From assembly GCA_036583965.1 (NCBI GenBank), contig JAZBQD010000019.1, positions 17,003,585-17,067,584 on the forward strand: 64,000 nucleotides of DNA. Direction: 5' to 3'. This document shows, piece by piece, positions 1 through 11,973 of the stretch (positions are counted from its first letter, which is position 1; each line of letters starts with the position of its first letter). The notes below the pieces were generated by a model. The model searched no databases and was not told the DNA's origin. It was given only the letters and a program-made list of their open reading frames with translations. The position numbers were made by a program, and so were the translations under genes. The DNA is from Prunella strophiata (taxonomy: Eukaryota; Chordata; Aves; Passeriformes; Prunellidae).

Positions 1-2866
1 ACTCCTTGGATTCACAGACACACAGAAAAATCAGTGTTGTCTGTGTACTGCTGATGTGTTGCTGTCACAGCCTCTCTCAAGACTCACCCAAACAAGATGC
101 CAATCACTTGCTCCCCCATTTTCCCTCCCACTTCCTGCTCCAGGGATGTAGTTGAAAATTATGTGAAAAATCATGGGTTGAAAGAAGAACAATTTACTGG
201 AAACAGCAATGAGATAAGAAAATAAACAGTAACAGCAACAATATTAATAACAAAAGTGTGTTAAAAATAGGGTGATTTACATGCAAAATGCTCACTGAGC
301 CCAAGCTGACATGACCACAGCCATTGGCACCCCACCCCAGCTTCTCCATCTGCCACACTTGCTCCCAACTGGAGCCCACACCCCTTCTTCTCAGAAATCC
401 CTTCTCAGGGAGTCCTTTTCCCCAGCCCATGACATAAGATGGTATCAAATAATTCAGTGCCTTGGCCATATCCTCCCACTGATTTGGGCCAGAACCAGGG
501 CAGTTTCCCAGACTCTTTGAATCAGCTCACCTAAAGAGCTCAAGCAGCAAAGAGATTGGCTGTCAAGAAGGTCACAGCATTAAGAGGGGATGTCCCATCC
601 CACTGTCCAGCTCTCCCTTCCCTGAACTGAGTACATAAACATGACTCACTAACAGACCACATACCTTCCATACAGTTTTCACAGCTCCTAAAGATGCCAT
701 CTGACACAGACCAAATGGCTGGAGTCAGTGAAAACTTTGCCCAATTTAGAAAAGGAGTTCTCCTCAGGGACACCAGCCAGACCCATTCACATTTGTGAAA
801 GCATATCTAATTTGCACACTTTTAGTGTGTCTGCTATTACTTTTGCCACGAGGCCGAAGTTTTTAATGAGATTAATGATCCATGGGTCACTGTGACCAGT
901 GATTGATGAGGTTCTCAGCAAAATCAATTTACTGTTTCTTTCCACCAAGGGTTGCTGCCACCCTTCTGCATCCCAAAGTGGGTCACAATTAAGACATTGT
1001 AGTTTGATCTGGTTTTCCCTGACCAGACACTTCAATTCAGTGCCTGCAGTTTGTTGACAACGGTTTTCCAATAAGCTCAAGGGAGCCTAATGGTAGCAGT
1101 GCATTAATCCACCAATGCCAATTTGCAGTATTGGGTATCAGGATATGCAAATGAATTAAATTAGATCTTGTTTTCAAAGGGTATCATAAGGTGTCCCTTG
1201 AGCTTTATGTGCTTTTGGACATAATTTGATACATTAACATTTAATTTCTGCCAGGTGGGGTTCACCTTCCTCTGAGGTAAAGAGCTTACAGAGTAACACA
1301 GATCTCGTACCTCCCTCCTTCCTCTGCTAATAAGAAATACAAGATCCAGTTTCTCTCTCCCTTCCCCCACTGCTTTCCTCCCACAATGTTTTAAAAATCT
1401 GACAATAATGCAAAAATAGTTCTGTATGGCTCTGTTGTCACTCAGGGACTCCCAGATTGTGTTTGATGTGCTGGTGCAGTTGGGAGCTGAGCAGCAATGC
1501 TGGTGTCACTGCTCCCCTTTGAGCCTGTACTGCCCTGGGACAGCTGCTTTACCTCCACACAAATGTAAGAACAGCTAAGAGGAGATTTCTGCCCAGTCAT
1601 GGACTTCTGCTGATCACCTGCTGGAATGGGATTTGGGGATACTCCCCAGCCCAGTGTGAGTTTTTGTCACATGTAGGCCCTCAGGACAGTTCATAGCCTT
1701 GCAGCTTACCACTCAATTTAATTAATGAAGTTCCAAGCAACTGGGGACATAACAACTGCCTAGTATTTAAAATCACAGGTTTTAAAGGTCAGTAGGTACC
1801 ACTAGCCTTCATTATACCAGGAGCCAAAAAAATTAATCCAGTAAATCCTGCCTCAAATTCCTATCTTGTCAAGCTGGAGCATATATTTTCAGGATATGTC
1901 TACATATCCTCAGTCTACAGGTTTTATTTTAAAGAGGTATTCCCACAGAGCTCTCTGTGCCCCTGTAACCCTCCTCGTGTGCAGCACCATGTGAGACACA
2001 CATCTCCATTCTTACAGTGGAGTTTTGCTTAAAACATGGCTGGTTTTGGTTAGAGCAGCATTGTTTGCTGGGGGTTGCCAATGTCTTCTGCCTTGCTTAA
2101 GTCATGGTTTTATGATGCAAATTAGACAGATAATACTGTCTGTAAACCATACTGCATGATCAGATGGCAGACTAAGCTTAGTGAGATAGAGATTTCCTTT
2201 TTAATTAAAACTGCAACGCTTCTGTGTAGGTGGATTAACACTGAAAGGGTCACTGGAAGAAGTGAATTAAAGTAGGATCTGAACAATGAGGAAAAATTGC
2301 TCAAAAATGGCCACTAACAGCATAACAACTATGTCACTTACCAATGTCTTCCTTGCAGGAATATATTATGTTAACCCTTACCATTCCTTAAAGGTACTCA
2401 AATGTCATCCTTGCTTTAGTCATATGAAAATTCTGATGTGGAAGGTTAAAATAATAACAAAATAATATCTGGGTCCTTCTGGCCAGCTTGTCCCAGAAGA
2501 CTGTCAGTAAGCAGTGCTGCAACAGATGTCACACTTACACAGATATATCCCAGCTTTTTAGTGGAAAGAGAATTTCCTTTTCCCTAAACTCTACCAAGCC
2601 ACAAGTTCTTGATTCAGACTGATGCAAGCCCACCTTCACACAGGCCTGAAGATTAATTTCTCCTCATTAGACTGTCTTTGCTGTTCAGATGGCATCTTCT
2701 AACAAAGCTGAGTATAATAGATGGTTAACTCCAAATCTGAAACTTGCATTTGAATTCTTTTGCTAAATGCTCTGCAATTAGACATAAGCTGAGTAAGGCA
2801 GAGACTGCAGTACATTATCACCAGGAAACATGTAAGGAGAAGAAATCTGAGCCATCCTTGTTCCAC

Positions 2867-2887
2867 AAAAAAAAAAAAAAAAAAAAA
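2867..2887. repeat. A21 homopolymer
   Basis: Twenty-one consecutive A residues. No preceding processed-gene sequence or target-site duplication was recognised, so it is listed as a simple repeat. Confidence 0.9.
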
Positions 2888-3202
2888 GGGCAGCTGAGAT
2901 ACATATCTGAAAAATACAAGGGGAACCAAGAAATCCTGAATCAGCTGCTCACAAAGAACAAAATTATAATAATCAAATTTCCACATGCATATTTACAGAT
3001 TAGAAATGCAATGTCTAACAATTCTTAAACAAATATCATCTTTCTTCCAGAAAAAATTGTCTGTTAAAAACAACAAATCCAGTGTGGTTACAGATATTAC
3101 AAAACAGAGCAGCTATTAGGTATTAAACCTCAAGAAATAATCAAATATTTCTGTGTTGTCACAGAAGAAATAAAGAAAAGGAAAAAACCTAACTGAGGAC
3201 AT

Positions 3203-3230
3203 GGGGCGGGTGAGGGAGGGGTAGGAGGGG
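3203..3230 (+). other. Potential G-quadruplex
   Basis: Four or more runs of at least three G with loops of 1-3 nt, in an AT-rich setting. It is not near any recognised promoter. Confidence 0.6.
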
Positions 3231-6200
3231 ACAAAGGAAATTAACTGAATCACCTACAATTTCCTCCAAAAATGACTTAATCCTGTTCAGCCTTCTATAT
3301 GAGACAACCTATAGGAAAACCAAAAAGCCTTTAATACTCAGGCTGCCAGGTCCTTGGAAGGCAGCAAAATTTAATTTGAATACTTCAACAGCACAACGGC
3401 ATCCTCAGCCTTAGAGAGGGCCTCTAGGCTGAGGCAAGGTTAGTTTATAACAATAATAAATAAAATTATGCTTACCCCTTCAAGTACCTCAAAGGAAATT
3501 AATTTTTAGGTTTTTAGAGTAACTGAGAACAAAAAGCACGTTAAGCAGTATAGACTACATTGGAAACTAGTACAAGCAATGCTATCCAGATATTCAGGAA
3601 TTGGAGAGAGAACCCTAAAAAGCACATTTTGCTGCCAGCTCTCCTTGTATCCCCTGTTAGAGAAATCCAGGAGATTGCAGATGCAGGCGAGCTGAGGGAG
3701 GACCCAAGTCTCCACCTGCGATTACCTCCCCCCAGCACTTTGTGCCAGTAAACTCTGCAATGCAGCAGTGAGTGCTCTGCACTCGGGGAAGGCTTTGCTT
3801 GGCTCTGTGTCTGTGCCAGTGAACGTGTGCAGGCAGCAGGGAGCTTTAATAAAGCAAACTCTGCAGCAGACTGCAGAGCAGGCTGATTAACAGTTTCAGT
3901 GGTACTGGGGAGCGTGGCAGAGCACTCTGCCTCCCCTCCTCCAGCCAGCCTCAAACCTGAGAGATCAAAGCTCTGACCAGCATCAGGTGGTTAAAACACA
4001 GTTCATTAACTCGTGGTGCTTTCTGCCTGCTCAACATAGAAAGGCTGCAGGAGTTGCTTAGGATGATCACATCCAAAATGTGTTTACTGGAGTTCAAAAC
4101 AGCTTGTCTCCTTTGTGCCAAGCCCGCCCTTTAAAATGATATTAATTAAGAAAGCAGCTTTAATGCAACAGGCAAGCGGCATGTAATCAGTGATTACAGC
4201 AGCAGGCAAGGACATGATTTACCAGAGATTCAGTGAGAAGGGGACAAATGCAAGATCCTGTCTTTCCTTACACAGCAGCACACAGAGCTTTGATCTGCCC
4301 CACTCCCCCTCCCTGCTTTCCAGGTCCCACAGGTGGCATCTGCTTCACACTGATGTCTCTGAGGGACATCTGAGTGGGGAGAGAAAAGCAGTTTTCTTTC
4401 TCCTTCTGTAACAAGTCAGCTGGGGAAGGATATGTGATTCCCCAGCCCAGTTTCCAGACCAAGGGCAAACAGGATGATGACCAGAGGGTGCAGAGCCACT
4501 TCTGTCCCCATGGACCAAAGCAGGGAGCTGCTTGGGCTCAGCACCCTGAGGTGGGAGCAAGCTCTGGCAGGGTGGAGGTGCTGGGTACAGACAGGGCAGC
4601 AAGGGGCAGCCTGCAGCAGGAGCAGGACCAAGGACCTAGTGCAGGGAAACACTCAGCAGGCAGAGAGTGATCAACAAGCAGACTCATTCAGCTGTAGGTT
4701 GTTTATGAGAATGAGATAGAAACCAAATTAATAAATTGTCCCAACTGCTATCCCCACACTCCCACTCAATGTATTTGCTCTTCTCCCTTCTGTCTTTGCT
4801 CCTGCCCTCCCACATGAAAAAAATAGTTATTTGTTTATATTCCTTGCAGTCCTTTATAATGCCTTATAAAACCACTACCTGGGTTTCTGGGCCAAAACCC
4901 CATTTTGCAGCTGTACAAAATGCAGCTTGGAGAGGCAGAGTGACTCACTTGGGATTTTATAGCCAGCCCACATCAGAACCAGCTTTCAGTACTCATCTTC
5001 TTTGGCTCCTAAAATGAACCTTCTTCTACCAGCACCAGAACTTTCCACTGTAGCTAAAGTTACCCATCACACTGAGTTTGCTATCTTTAGTCCCTTGGTT
5101 GGGTATTTGTTTCTTTGTTCTTCAGAGCCCTGGATGTTGCGGGATGTAAAGCTGAGTGTGTACTATTGTTCACTTCAGCTTTGTGCTGATGAAAGAACAA
5201 GCACAAAGGAAGGAGAGAAGAGGAGAAAAGGGGGCACCTTCTTGTATAAAAGGCTCTGAAATCCCATATGGAAAAACTCTATAGAAGTGAATAAATGTGA
5301 TTCTAAAAGCCTATTGAATTTAAGAGAGCATGATCTCCTTCCCACATGGTTTTCAAACACCATATAGTGGTGCAGTCTTTGAGCATCTAGGGAAAAGAGA
5401 TCAGACTCTTTTCAATGCTATGGATTTATCTATATAAAACTATTGCTTTAATTTCCACTAGGTACCTTAAGGGAAAGGCCTAGGGAAAAGGATAAAAAGA
5501 GAATTAGGAAAGCAATTTTGGTTGGTTTGTTTTGAATTTTGAAGTGGTTGCAGAATAGCAAGCATTACTATTGCTTTCTTCTGATTCTCAGTGATGTTGT
5601 ATTTGTTTACTTTCTTTATGGTTTGGGATTTTTTGAGGCAATTGCTACTACAGTGTTGGGCAGGGAGTTTTTGAAATAGTATTAATGCTTTCCTAGATGT
5701 TTTTTGAGATGAGTGGCTTGTCTAAATCTCTGTCTTCACTATATGGAGGAGGCTGTGGTCAGGGGAAGGCAAAGTTGTTCTTCATAATAATTTATCTGCT
5801 GGATGAAAAAGGAGCAACTGAAACAATGGCATAGATTATATGATCTAAAGACTCTTAGGGGAAGGAGAGGGCTGCAGAAGGCAGCATTACAAACAGCAGG
5901 CCTTTTCCATGTAGCTGTTGTGTGAGGCACAGGCTGTCAGTCAGCCAGAGAGAGCCACAGCTGTGCCAGATGTGTGGGGATATGAGCACAATGAAATTCA
6001 ACATGGCATTCAGGTAGACTAATTTTTCCACTCAGGATTCAGGGAAACTATTCCCAAATCCTCCTGCACATATGTGCATGTGTGTAGGTATGTTACATAA
6101 AAGCAGTGGTTATGCTGGATGCCCAGAGGAAACATTAAATGACTGTGTGCACTGCTCATGATGGGCACTAGAGAGCCCAAAGGCAACTTTTCTACCATAA

Positions 6201-9145
6201 ATTTATGTCAGTTTTTATATGCTACAACATCTGGGTCCAAAATTGGAGCTAGCAATCTAATAAGACAGTTTGGTTATGAGCAGTCACTCCAATGTCTTGA
6301 CCCTGATCATCTCCCTTTTTTAGATGATGAAAATTTGGCCTGCTCACTTACAGACTGTACATTTCAGCCAACCCTAAGTCATGCCATCTTGCTGGCAGGG
6401 GCAAAGTCAGCCCTGAAAGTCCTGGGTGCAAAAAATTCCCTGCTGGTGCACACAAATTATCTGTCAGATGGCATGTGCCATTTTCTCTGTCCTAGTGATA
6501 GGTCCCTTTGCTCCTGGCATGGGTGTGGTGAAACACACAATCCCATCCCTCTGGGAAAGTTCCTGTGTGTCTCAGTGACAGATACACCAGAACTGCCAGG
6601 CTCTCTTTCCTGGTGGGACAGCTGGGGCAGGAAAGGCCATGCAAGAGGAAAGAGGAAGTTTTATGGCCCCTGCATCTTCCCTTGCCCATTTGGACAAGGC
6701 TGGGAGCCGCCAGCCTTTCATCTCCCCAGGACTTTGCTTGTCCAGCCATAAAACCTGGATAGCAATCACCTTCCAGAGGGATTGGGAAGCTTTGTTTGGC
6801 AATGCTTCTAAAATGCTGTGACTGAAAGGCAGGGTAGAAGGGCAAGATTTTAATAAATTATTGTTAGTCCTCGAAATGTGTGGAGGGAAAGGGCTACTGC
6901 AGGAAGGATAGGGGCATCTTGGACTGTCCTGGGCTGCTTTGCTCCCATGCACACCAGAAAGCCTTTGTTTTCCCTGCATGCTGGGAAAGCTGTTCCCACA
7001 CCTTGTGCCACCGCACGGCAGCCTGCACTCAGCAGGAAACCGCTGAGTCAGAAAAGCTACTGAATCATTTGTGGTTTCTCACCATTTGGATGGCATTTCT
7101 CCCCATGTTTGTGTGTTGTTTCCATCTCATTCCAGGTCTCTGGGTTGATGGAGACCCAGGCTGCTGGAGCAGGCTGTCCTGCCCTGAGTTGTGGGTCCAG
7201 GCTGTCATTGCAGGTGTGTTTGGCTCTATGGGTCCTGCCACCATGAGTCACCTCGACAGACACAGCCAGAAAGGAGAGGAGTGATGGAACAACACTGTAA
7301 CACGAGTTAGAACATCTTTTGTTTTACATATGGGGCTCTTACTACAGCTGTCTCTGGGTTTTGGTCAGCTCCCAAGTGCAGCTCCTGTTTCAGGCTGCCC
7401 CAGGTTTCCCAGTGGCTTTCAAATCCCCACAGGGGCAAACACACCAGCGGGAGCCATTCCCATTCCAGGCCCATTCCTGTGCCACGGGGGCTGCACAGAT
7501 CAACAGCATGTTCAATGAGGTGATTAGGGCTCTGTCTCAAGCATCATCATCCACACTGTGAGTGCCAATATCCTTGGACTTCAATGAGCCACTGCTGGTT
7601 TTTAATTAATGATGGATTTCTAAGGTTATTAATTAACCCTGTTAATTTTGCTGTTTCATTTCTCAGACAGAAAATTTGAATGAAAGTCTCTGGACCTTTT
7701 CCTGTCTGCAGCAACAAGCAGTTGTGCCCATGTGGGGTGGAGTTATGGGTTTCTGCTCTGACTCTTATCAAGGCAAGCACCCTGGTATCCATTGCTTTGG
7801 TATTCACCTCTTTCCTTTCCTTGACAGGTTTTATGAAAGGCACTGATGAAGCGTTTGCCAGCTCCTTTCATGCACTCTGACAGAGTCACTGTGTGTCACA
7901 GTGTGAGCTTGTCTTCCCACCTCTTTGCCCCTCTGATGTTTCACTATCTGCTTGCAAAGGCAAGGGTTTTATTCTGAGCTTGCATATTACTGTCTCACTC
8001 TTGGTAAACTCCAAAGGCTGTCTGTGTATCTCATCATATAACCTGACACTTTATCCTTCCCAGATACTGTTCTGTTTCATTAATATGTTTCTCACTACTG
8101 CCAGAGCCCAACAGAGTTGTAGGAACAGTGGCCAGAGAGTGCAAAAGGCAGTAATGAGATTTATTTTATGTGCAACTTTATGGCATTGAAGAGCTTTATG
8201 TATCATCTCTCTGTATCACTTCCTCTCAGGCTGCTGCTGGTTGAACATGTTCTGTCTGACTCCTGCATCAGCCACACCATGTCTTGATTTCCACTTAAAT
8301 CAGTCTAGTACCACTTTAACCCTGGCAGCCTTTGAAATCAGGAGGCCACTGGAACAATAGGCAGAATTTATACTGCAGTTTTCATCTCCACAGCAATTTT
8401 CAAACACAAATGAATCAATCTTTAATGGTCCCTTATGTGGGACGTGACAAAAGACTGCAAGTCAGATTTTACAGACTGGGCTCAGAAAACCTGAGGGATT
8501 TGCTGAAAGCCACAGAAAAAATATGGCCCAAACTGCAAAAGAACAAATGAGTTTGTACTACCAATTTTTTACATCCACATCATGTTCCCAGACCTTTAAA
8601 CTACAAGGCACTTTATTTTCTGGGTCCTGTATTGCATTATTAACAGCAGAACCAGGATATTTGCTGCCACCTCACTGTGTCAATGATGTTCACTGATGTA
8701 ACGTAGTCTTTCCATGGAAAGGGAAATTAATTATTGCAAGTTCTAGGGCATATGATGACCCAATGCCTGGCAACATGGAGTGCCTTGGTGGAGTGCAGGA
8801 TGTACTCGAGGCAGTACACTGGGAAAGGTCTTTGTGTGGAAAATGATGCCTCAGGCATTGGAAACACACTCTCTTCCTCCCCCACCATTACAAAATGCTA
8901 CCAAGTGGCTTCCTCGTGGTGCTGAACCTGCTGCTCCTGGCTCCTCTGTCTCTCTCCTTCTGTTAACTGAGCTGAATAATTTGTGGTTTCATCACTGAAC
9001 CACAATGTCTCAGGATTTCACTCTAATATTCATGTGTAGTTTTCTCATTCTGCATATCATGGTACCTCTGCACTGTAGAGATTACTTTGGAGTTTGGATT
9101 AGGCCTTTCCCAACCCTGTCCACATAATTTCCTCACCAGAAGGCC

Positions 9146-9321
9146 TATCAAGCATTGGAACAGGCTGCCCAGAGAAGTGATGGAGTTACCACTCCTGGAT
9201 TTATTTAAATGACACCTAGATGTGGCACTTAGGGGCATGGTTTAATGGTGGACTTGGCAAAACTGAGTTAATGGTTGGACTTGATCTTAGAGGTCTTTTC
9301 CAACCCAAATTATTCTGTGAC
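9146..9321 (+). mobile_element. CR1 LINE 3'-end fragment
   Basis: The sequence 'ggaacaggctgcccagagaa' followed by 'tggatttatttaaatgacac', 'atgtggcacttaggggcatg' and 'gaggtcttttccaacccaaa' then 'ttattctgtga' follows the 3' end of avian CR1 elements. It is 5'-truncated, as most CR1 copies are, and divergent. Confidence 0.88.
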
Positions 9322-11846
9322 TTTTTCTATTACTGAGGTGAATCTATTGTGCTATGACAGTGGGCAGTGAAAATTTGGTTATGCTAGTAATGTGGTAATA
9401 CAAGAAATCAGACTGACTAAAAATGGTTAACAAATAGGAAGGACTGTTGGAAGGTAAATGCAGTTTAAATTCTTGGAAGACACTGAGGGAGCTTACTGAC
9501 TGCAATTCCAGCTTGGACAACTATATGATTCTTGAGTTTGGATGAAGGAGTTATGCTTTGCTGTAATAAATTCTGAAAAATTAGTTAATTTTTCTATGGT
9601 TCAAAGGTGGGTTATAAAATGAAATTACTAACCATGTAGAATATCTTTACCCTGCAAAATTAAAAGCAGATGATTAAAAAAAAAGTTAGTTTTCAGGTCA
9701 TTGAGAATTCCTGCAAAACCAAAAACATCCCCCAATGGAACAAGAGCAGGCAGAGGTCTGAAACACAACTTCTGCTTTGTCTTGCACTTGGAGGCAAAAA
9801 GGACTCCTACAGAATAATGCAATGGCCTTTTCCTAACCCCCTGTTTCCTGAATACTCCCAAAAGATGAGGGGCCAGGAAGAACAAACAACACTGAGAAAC
9901 AGCAGGTTCATCATGTTCTGGCATAAGTGGAAATAGTCTGGAAAGGGCTCTGTCAATACAGTTTTCCCTCAACAGATGTGACCCCATATTTTCATTTGGG
10001 CAAAAGAAATCATTCTAGAGAAAGACTGGGAATTCAACAAATACTTCAGGACAAAATCACATAATTTGCTAGACACTAATGAATCACATACATCATGTTT
10101 CTTTTTATTCTTTTTATTGGTGCCCACACACATGATCCACCTCCTTTCAGTTTAATAAAGATCAGGGACCCTGTTTAACCTCCAAAGTCAGGCATATGAG
10201 AAAGACCCAAAGCTGTCAGCAAATCCTAAAAGAAATGTACTGCTTTTCTCCATTTAAATGTTTTAATTTGCTTTTCTTGTTTTTCCTATTTTCCATCAAA
10301 GCTGTGGGAGGCAGTGATGCCTTTGGACTATTGCCCTATATCTTTTCATTGCTACTTTTACTTTCCTTTCTGGCCCATTCTGAAACAGGAAAACAATGTG
10401 GGTGGCAGAAGGGCAGCTTCCACCACTTCATTAAAACAGCATTTCGGTTTTTTTTAATTGAAATGCCTTGTGCCTTCTCTCATTATAGCTAATAATATAT
10501 GACTTAACACCATTCTTAACAGTATTTGGATATTATTATTTTAGATTCAAATTTAAATCACTTTTGTATTAAATCACTTCTGATTTAATACATTAAACTC
10601 ACCTAATTCCCATATATATATATATATAAATATATATTTTGCTGCTAGCCAGTCAGTAGCTGAGTAATATATATCTACATCAATGATGTTTTAATGATGC
10701 ATTGTTCTAATATATCACCAAAAAGATAGTGCTCACATGATAGATTAGTGCCATACATCACAATAGTGAGGTATTTTTATGATATATTGCCCAAACAATG
10801 TCATTGGAAAGGAAGAAGAGACACACAAGAAATGGTAGGTTTTAATTCACTGCAGTTTTAAAAACACTTCTAATATTCTTAACACAATAATAGCTGACCT
10901 AGTCTGAAGTGGAAGAGGGATGATACTAAAAGAGAGGTCTGAAGCAGAAAGCTGAAGTGCAATCCAGTGGGTCAGAAGGCATCACAACAGACTCTTGAGA
11001 TAAGTCATGTATCTATTTATGCCAGCAAACAGAAAGAACGTGGAATGAGGGGGGAGCCTAAATTTTTTTGTTTTCAAAATGGTTCTACATCTGATTAGAA
11101 AGGTGGGGCCTCTGGCTCCAGGCAGGATACCTTAGTGGTACTAAGTCCAGCTGATCCAGCTGTGTGGATCCATGAAGCATTCTCTCATGGGGTTGAAAGG
11201 AGGTAACATTTCTAATGGGGCATTTATTTTATTTTTTTTTCCTAGTCAAGTAATGCTGATCCACCACAAAATAAAAAAAGTTCAACAGAAATATGGCTGT
11301 GTTGATGAGGCATAAGTTCATGCTAAATGTTGGCTGATTAATAAGGATGATATTTGGGGGTAAGACTGGGCAAAATACATCTGGCTGGATCCAACTCTGC
11401 TGCTGTTTGGCTGGGCATGACCAGCTCTGCCCTCGTACACTGCTTGCTCTGTGGATGTGGGGCTTCCAGCTATTCACTTTCCTAAGCTCACAGCTGTGAT
11501 GCAGGACTCAAACCTGTGGTCTGCAGCATGGACCACTGGTTTAACCCTTGCTGGAGCAGACATTTGCTTGCAGAACTGCAGCCTTTGTGTGCTCCTGCAG
11601 ACACTGGACAGCTGCAGTGTGCACAGCTCTGTGGCTGGACCAGCTCCTACCACCTGCAGGGAATGGGGTCTCAGGGTGAGGCAGAGGCTGCCAAGAGGAA
11701 AATATTTCAACATGGATGCTGAAGGCTCTGATAACTAGTCAGATATAGCAAGAGTAGCATTGGGACAGCAGAAAGATAAAGGTGAAAGAGGAAACAAAAA
11801 TGAGGGAGCTGAGCATCAAGCTGGCACAGACAGCAGTGGAGTGAGC
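9322..11846. other. Intergenic sequence, no gene recognised
   Basis: AT-rich DNA between two CR1 fragments, with one AT microsatellite. Open frames are short and unrelated to known families. Confidence 0.7.
10613..10638. repeat. Short AT-rich microsatellite
   Basis: An interrupted (AT)n tract with one AAAT break. Confidence 0.85.
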
Positions 11847-11973
11847 CACCATGCTGGATGGGGCTCTTGAGCAACCTGGTCTAGTGAAAGGTCTTCCTGC
11901 CCACAGCAGAGAGATTGAGATGATTTTTAGGTCTCCTGAAACCTAAGCCAGTCTATGATTCTGTGATTCTATA
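11847..11973 (+). mobile_element. CR1 LINE 3'-end fragment
   Basis: The fragment starts near 'accatgctggatggggctct' and includes 'gagcaacctggtctagtg', 'ttaggtctcctgaaaccta' and the terminal 'ctatgattctgtgattctat' octamer repeats that mark the CR1 3' end. It is short and 5'-truncated. Confidence 0.85.

Larger units (their letters stand above)
1..9145. other. Intergenic sequence, no gene recognised
   Basis: AT-rich single-copy DNA with the A21 run and the G-quadruplex motif listed separately. The longest open frame (6158-6751 plus, 197 codons) has no recognisable domain, no homologue that I know, and no convincing splice context, so it is not called as a gene. Confidence 0.7.

Noticed and set aside
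2867..2887. A21 run as the tail of a processed pseudogene
   Set aside because: No gene-like sequence precedes it and no flanking target-site duplication was found, so it is kept only as a simple repeat.
6158..6751. A 197-codon plus-strand open frame
   Set aside because: No domain, no recognised family, no promoter or splice context. In about 9 kb of intergenic DNA scanned in six frames it is plausible by chance.
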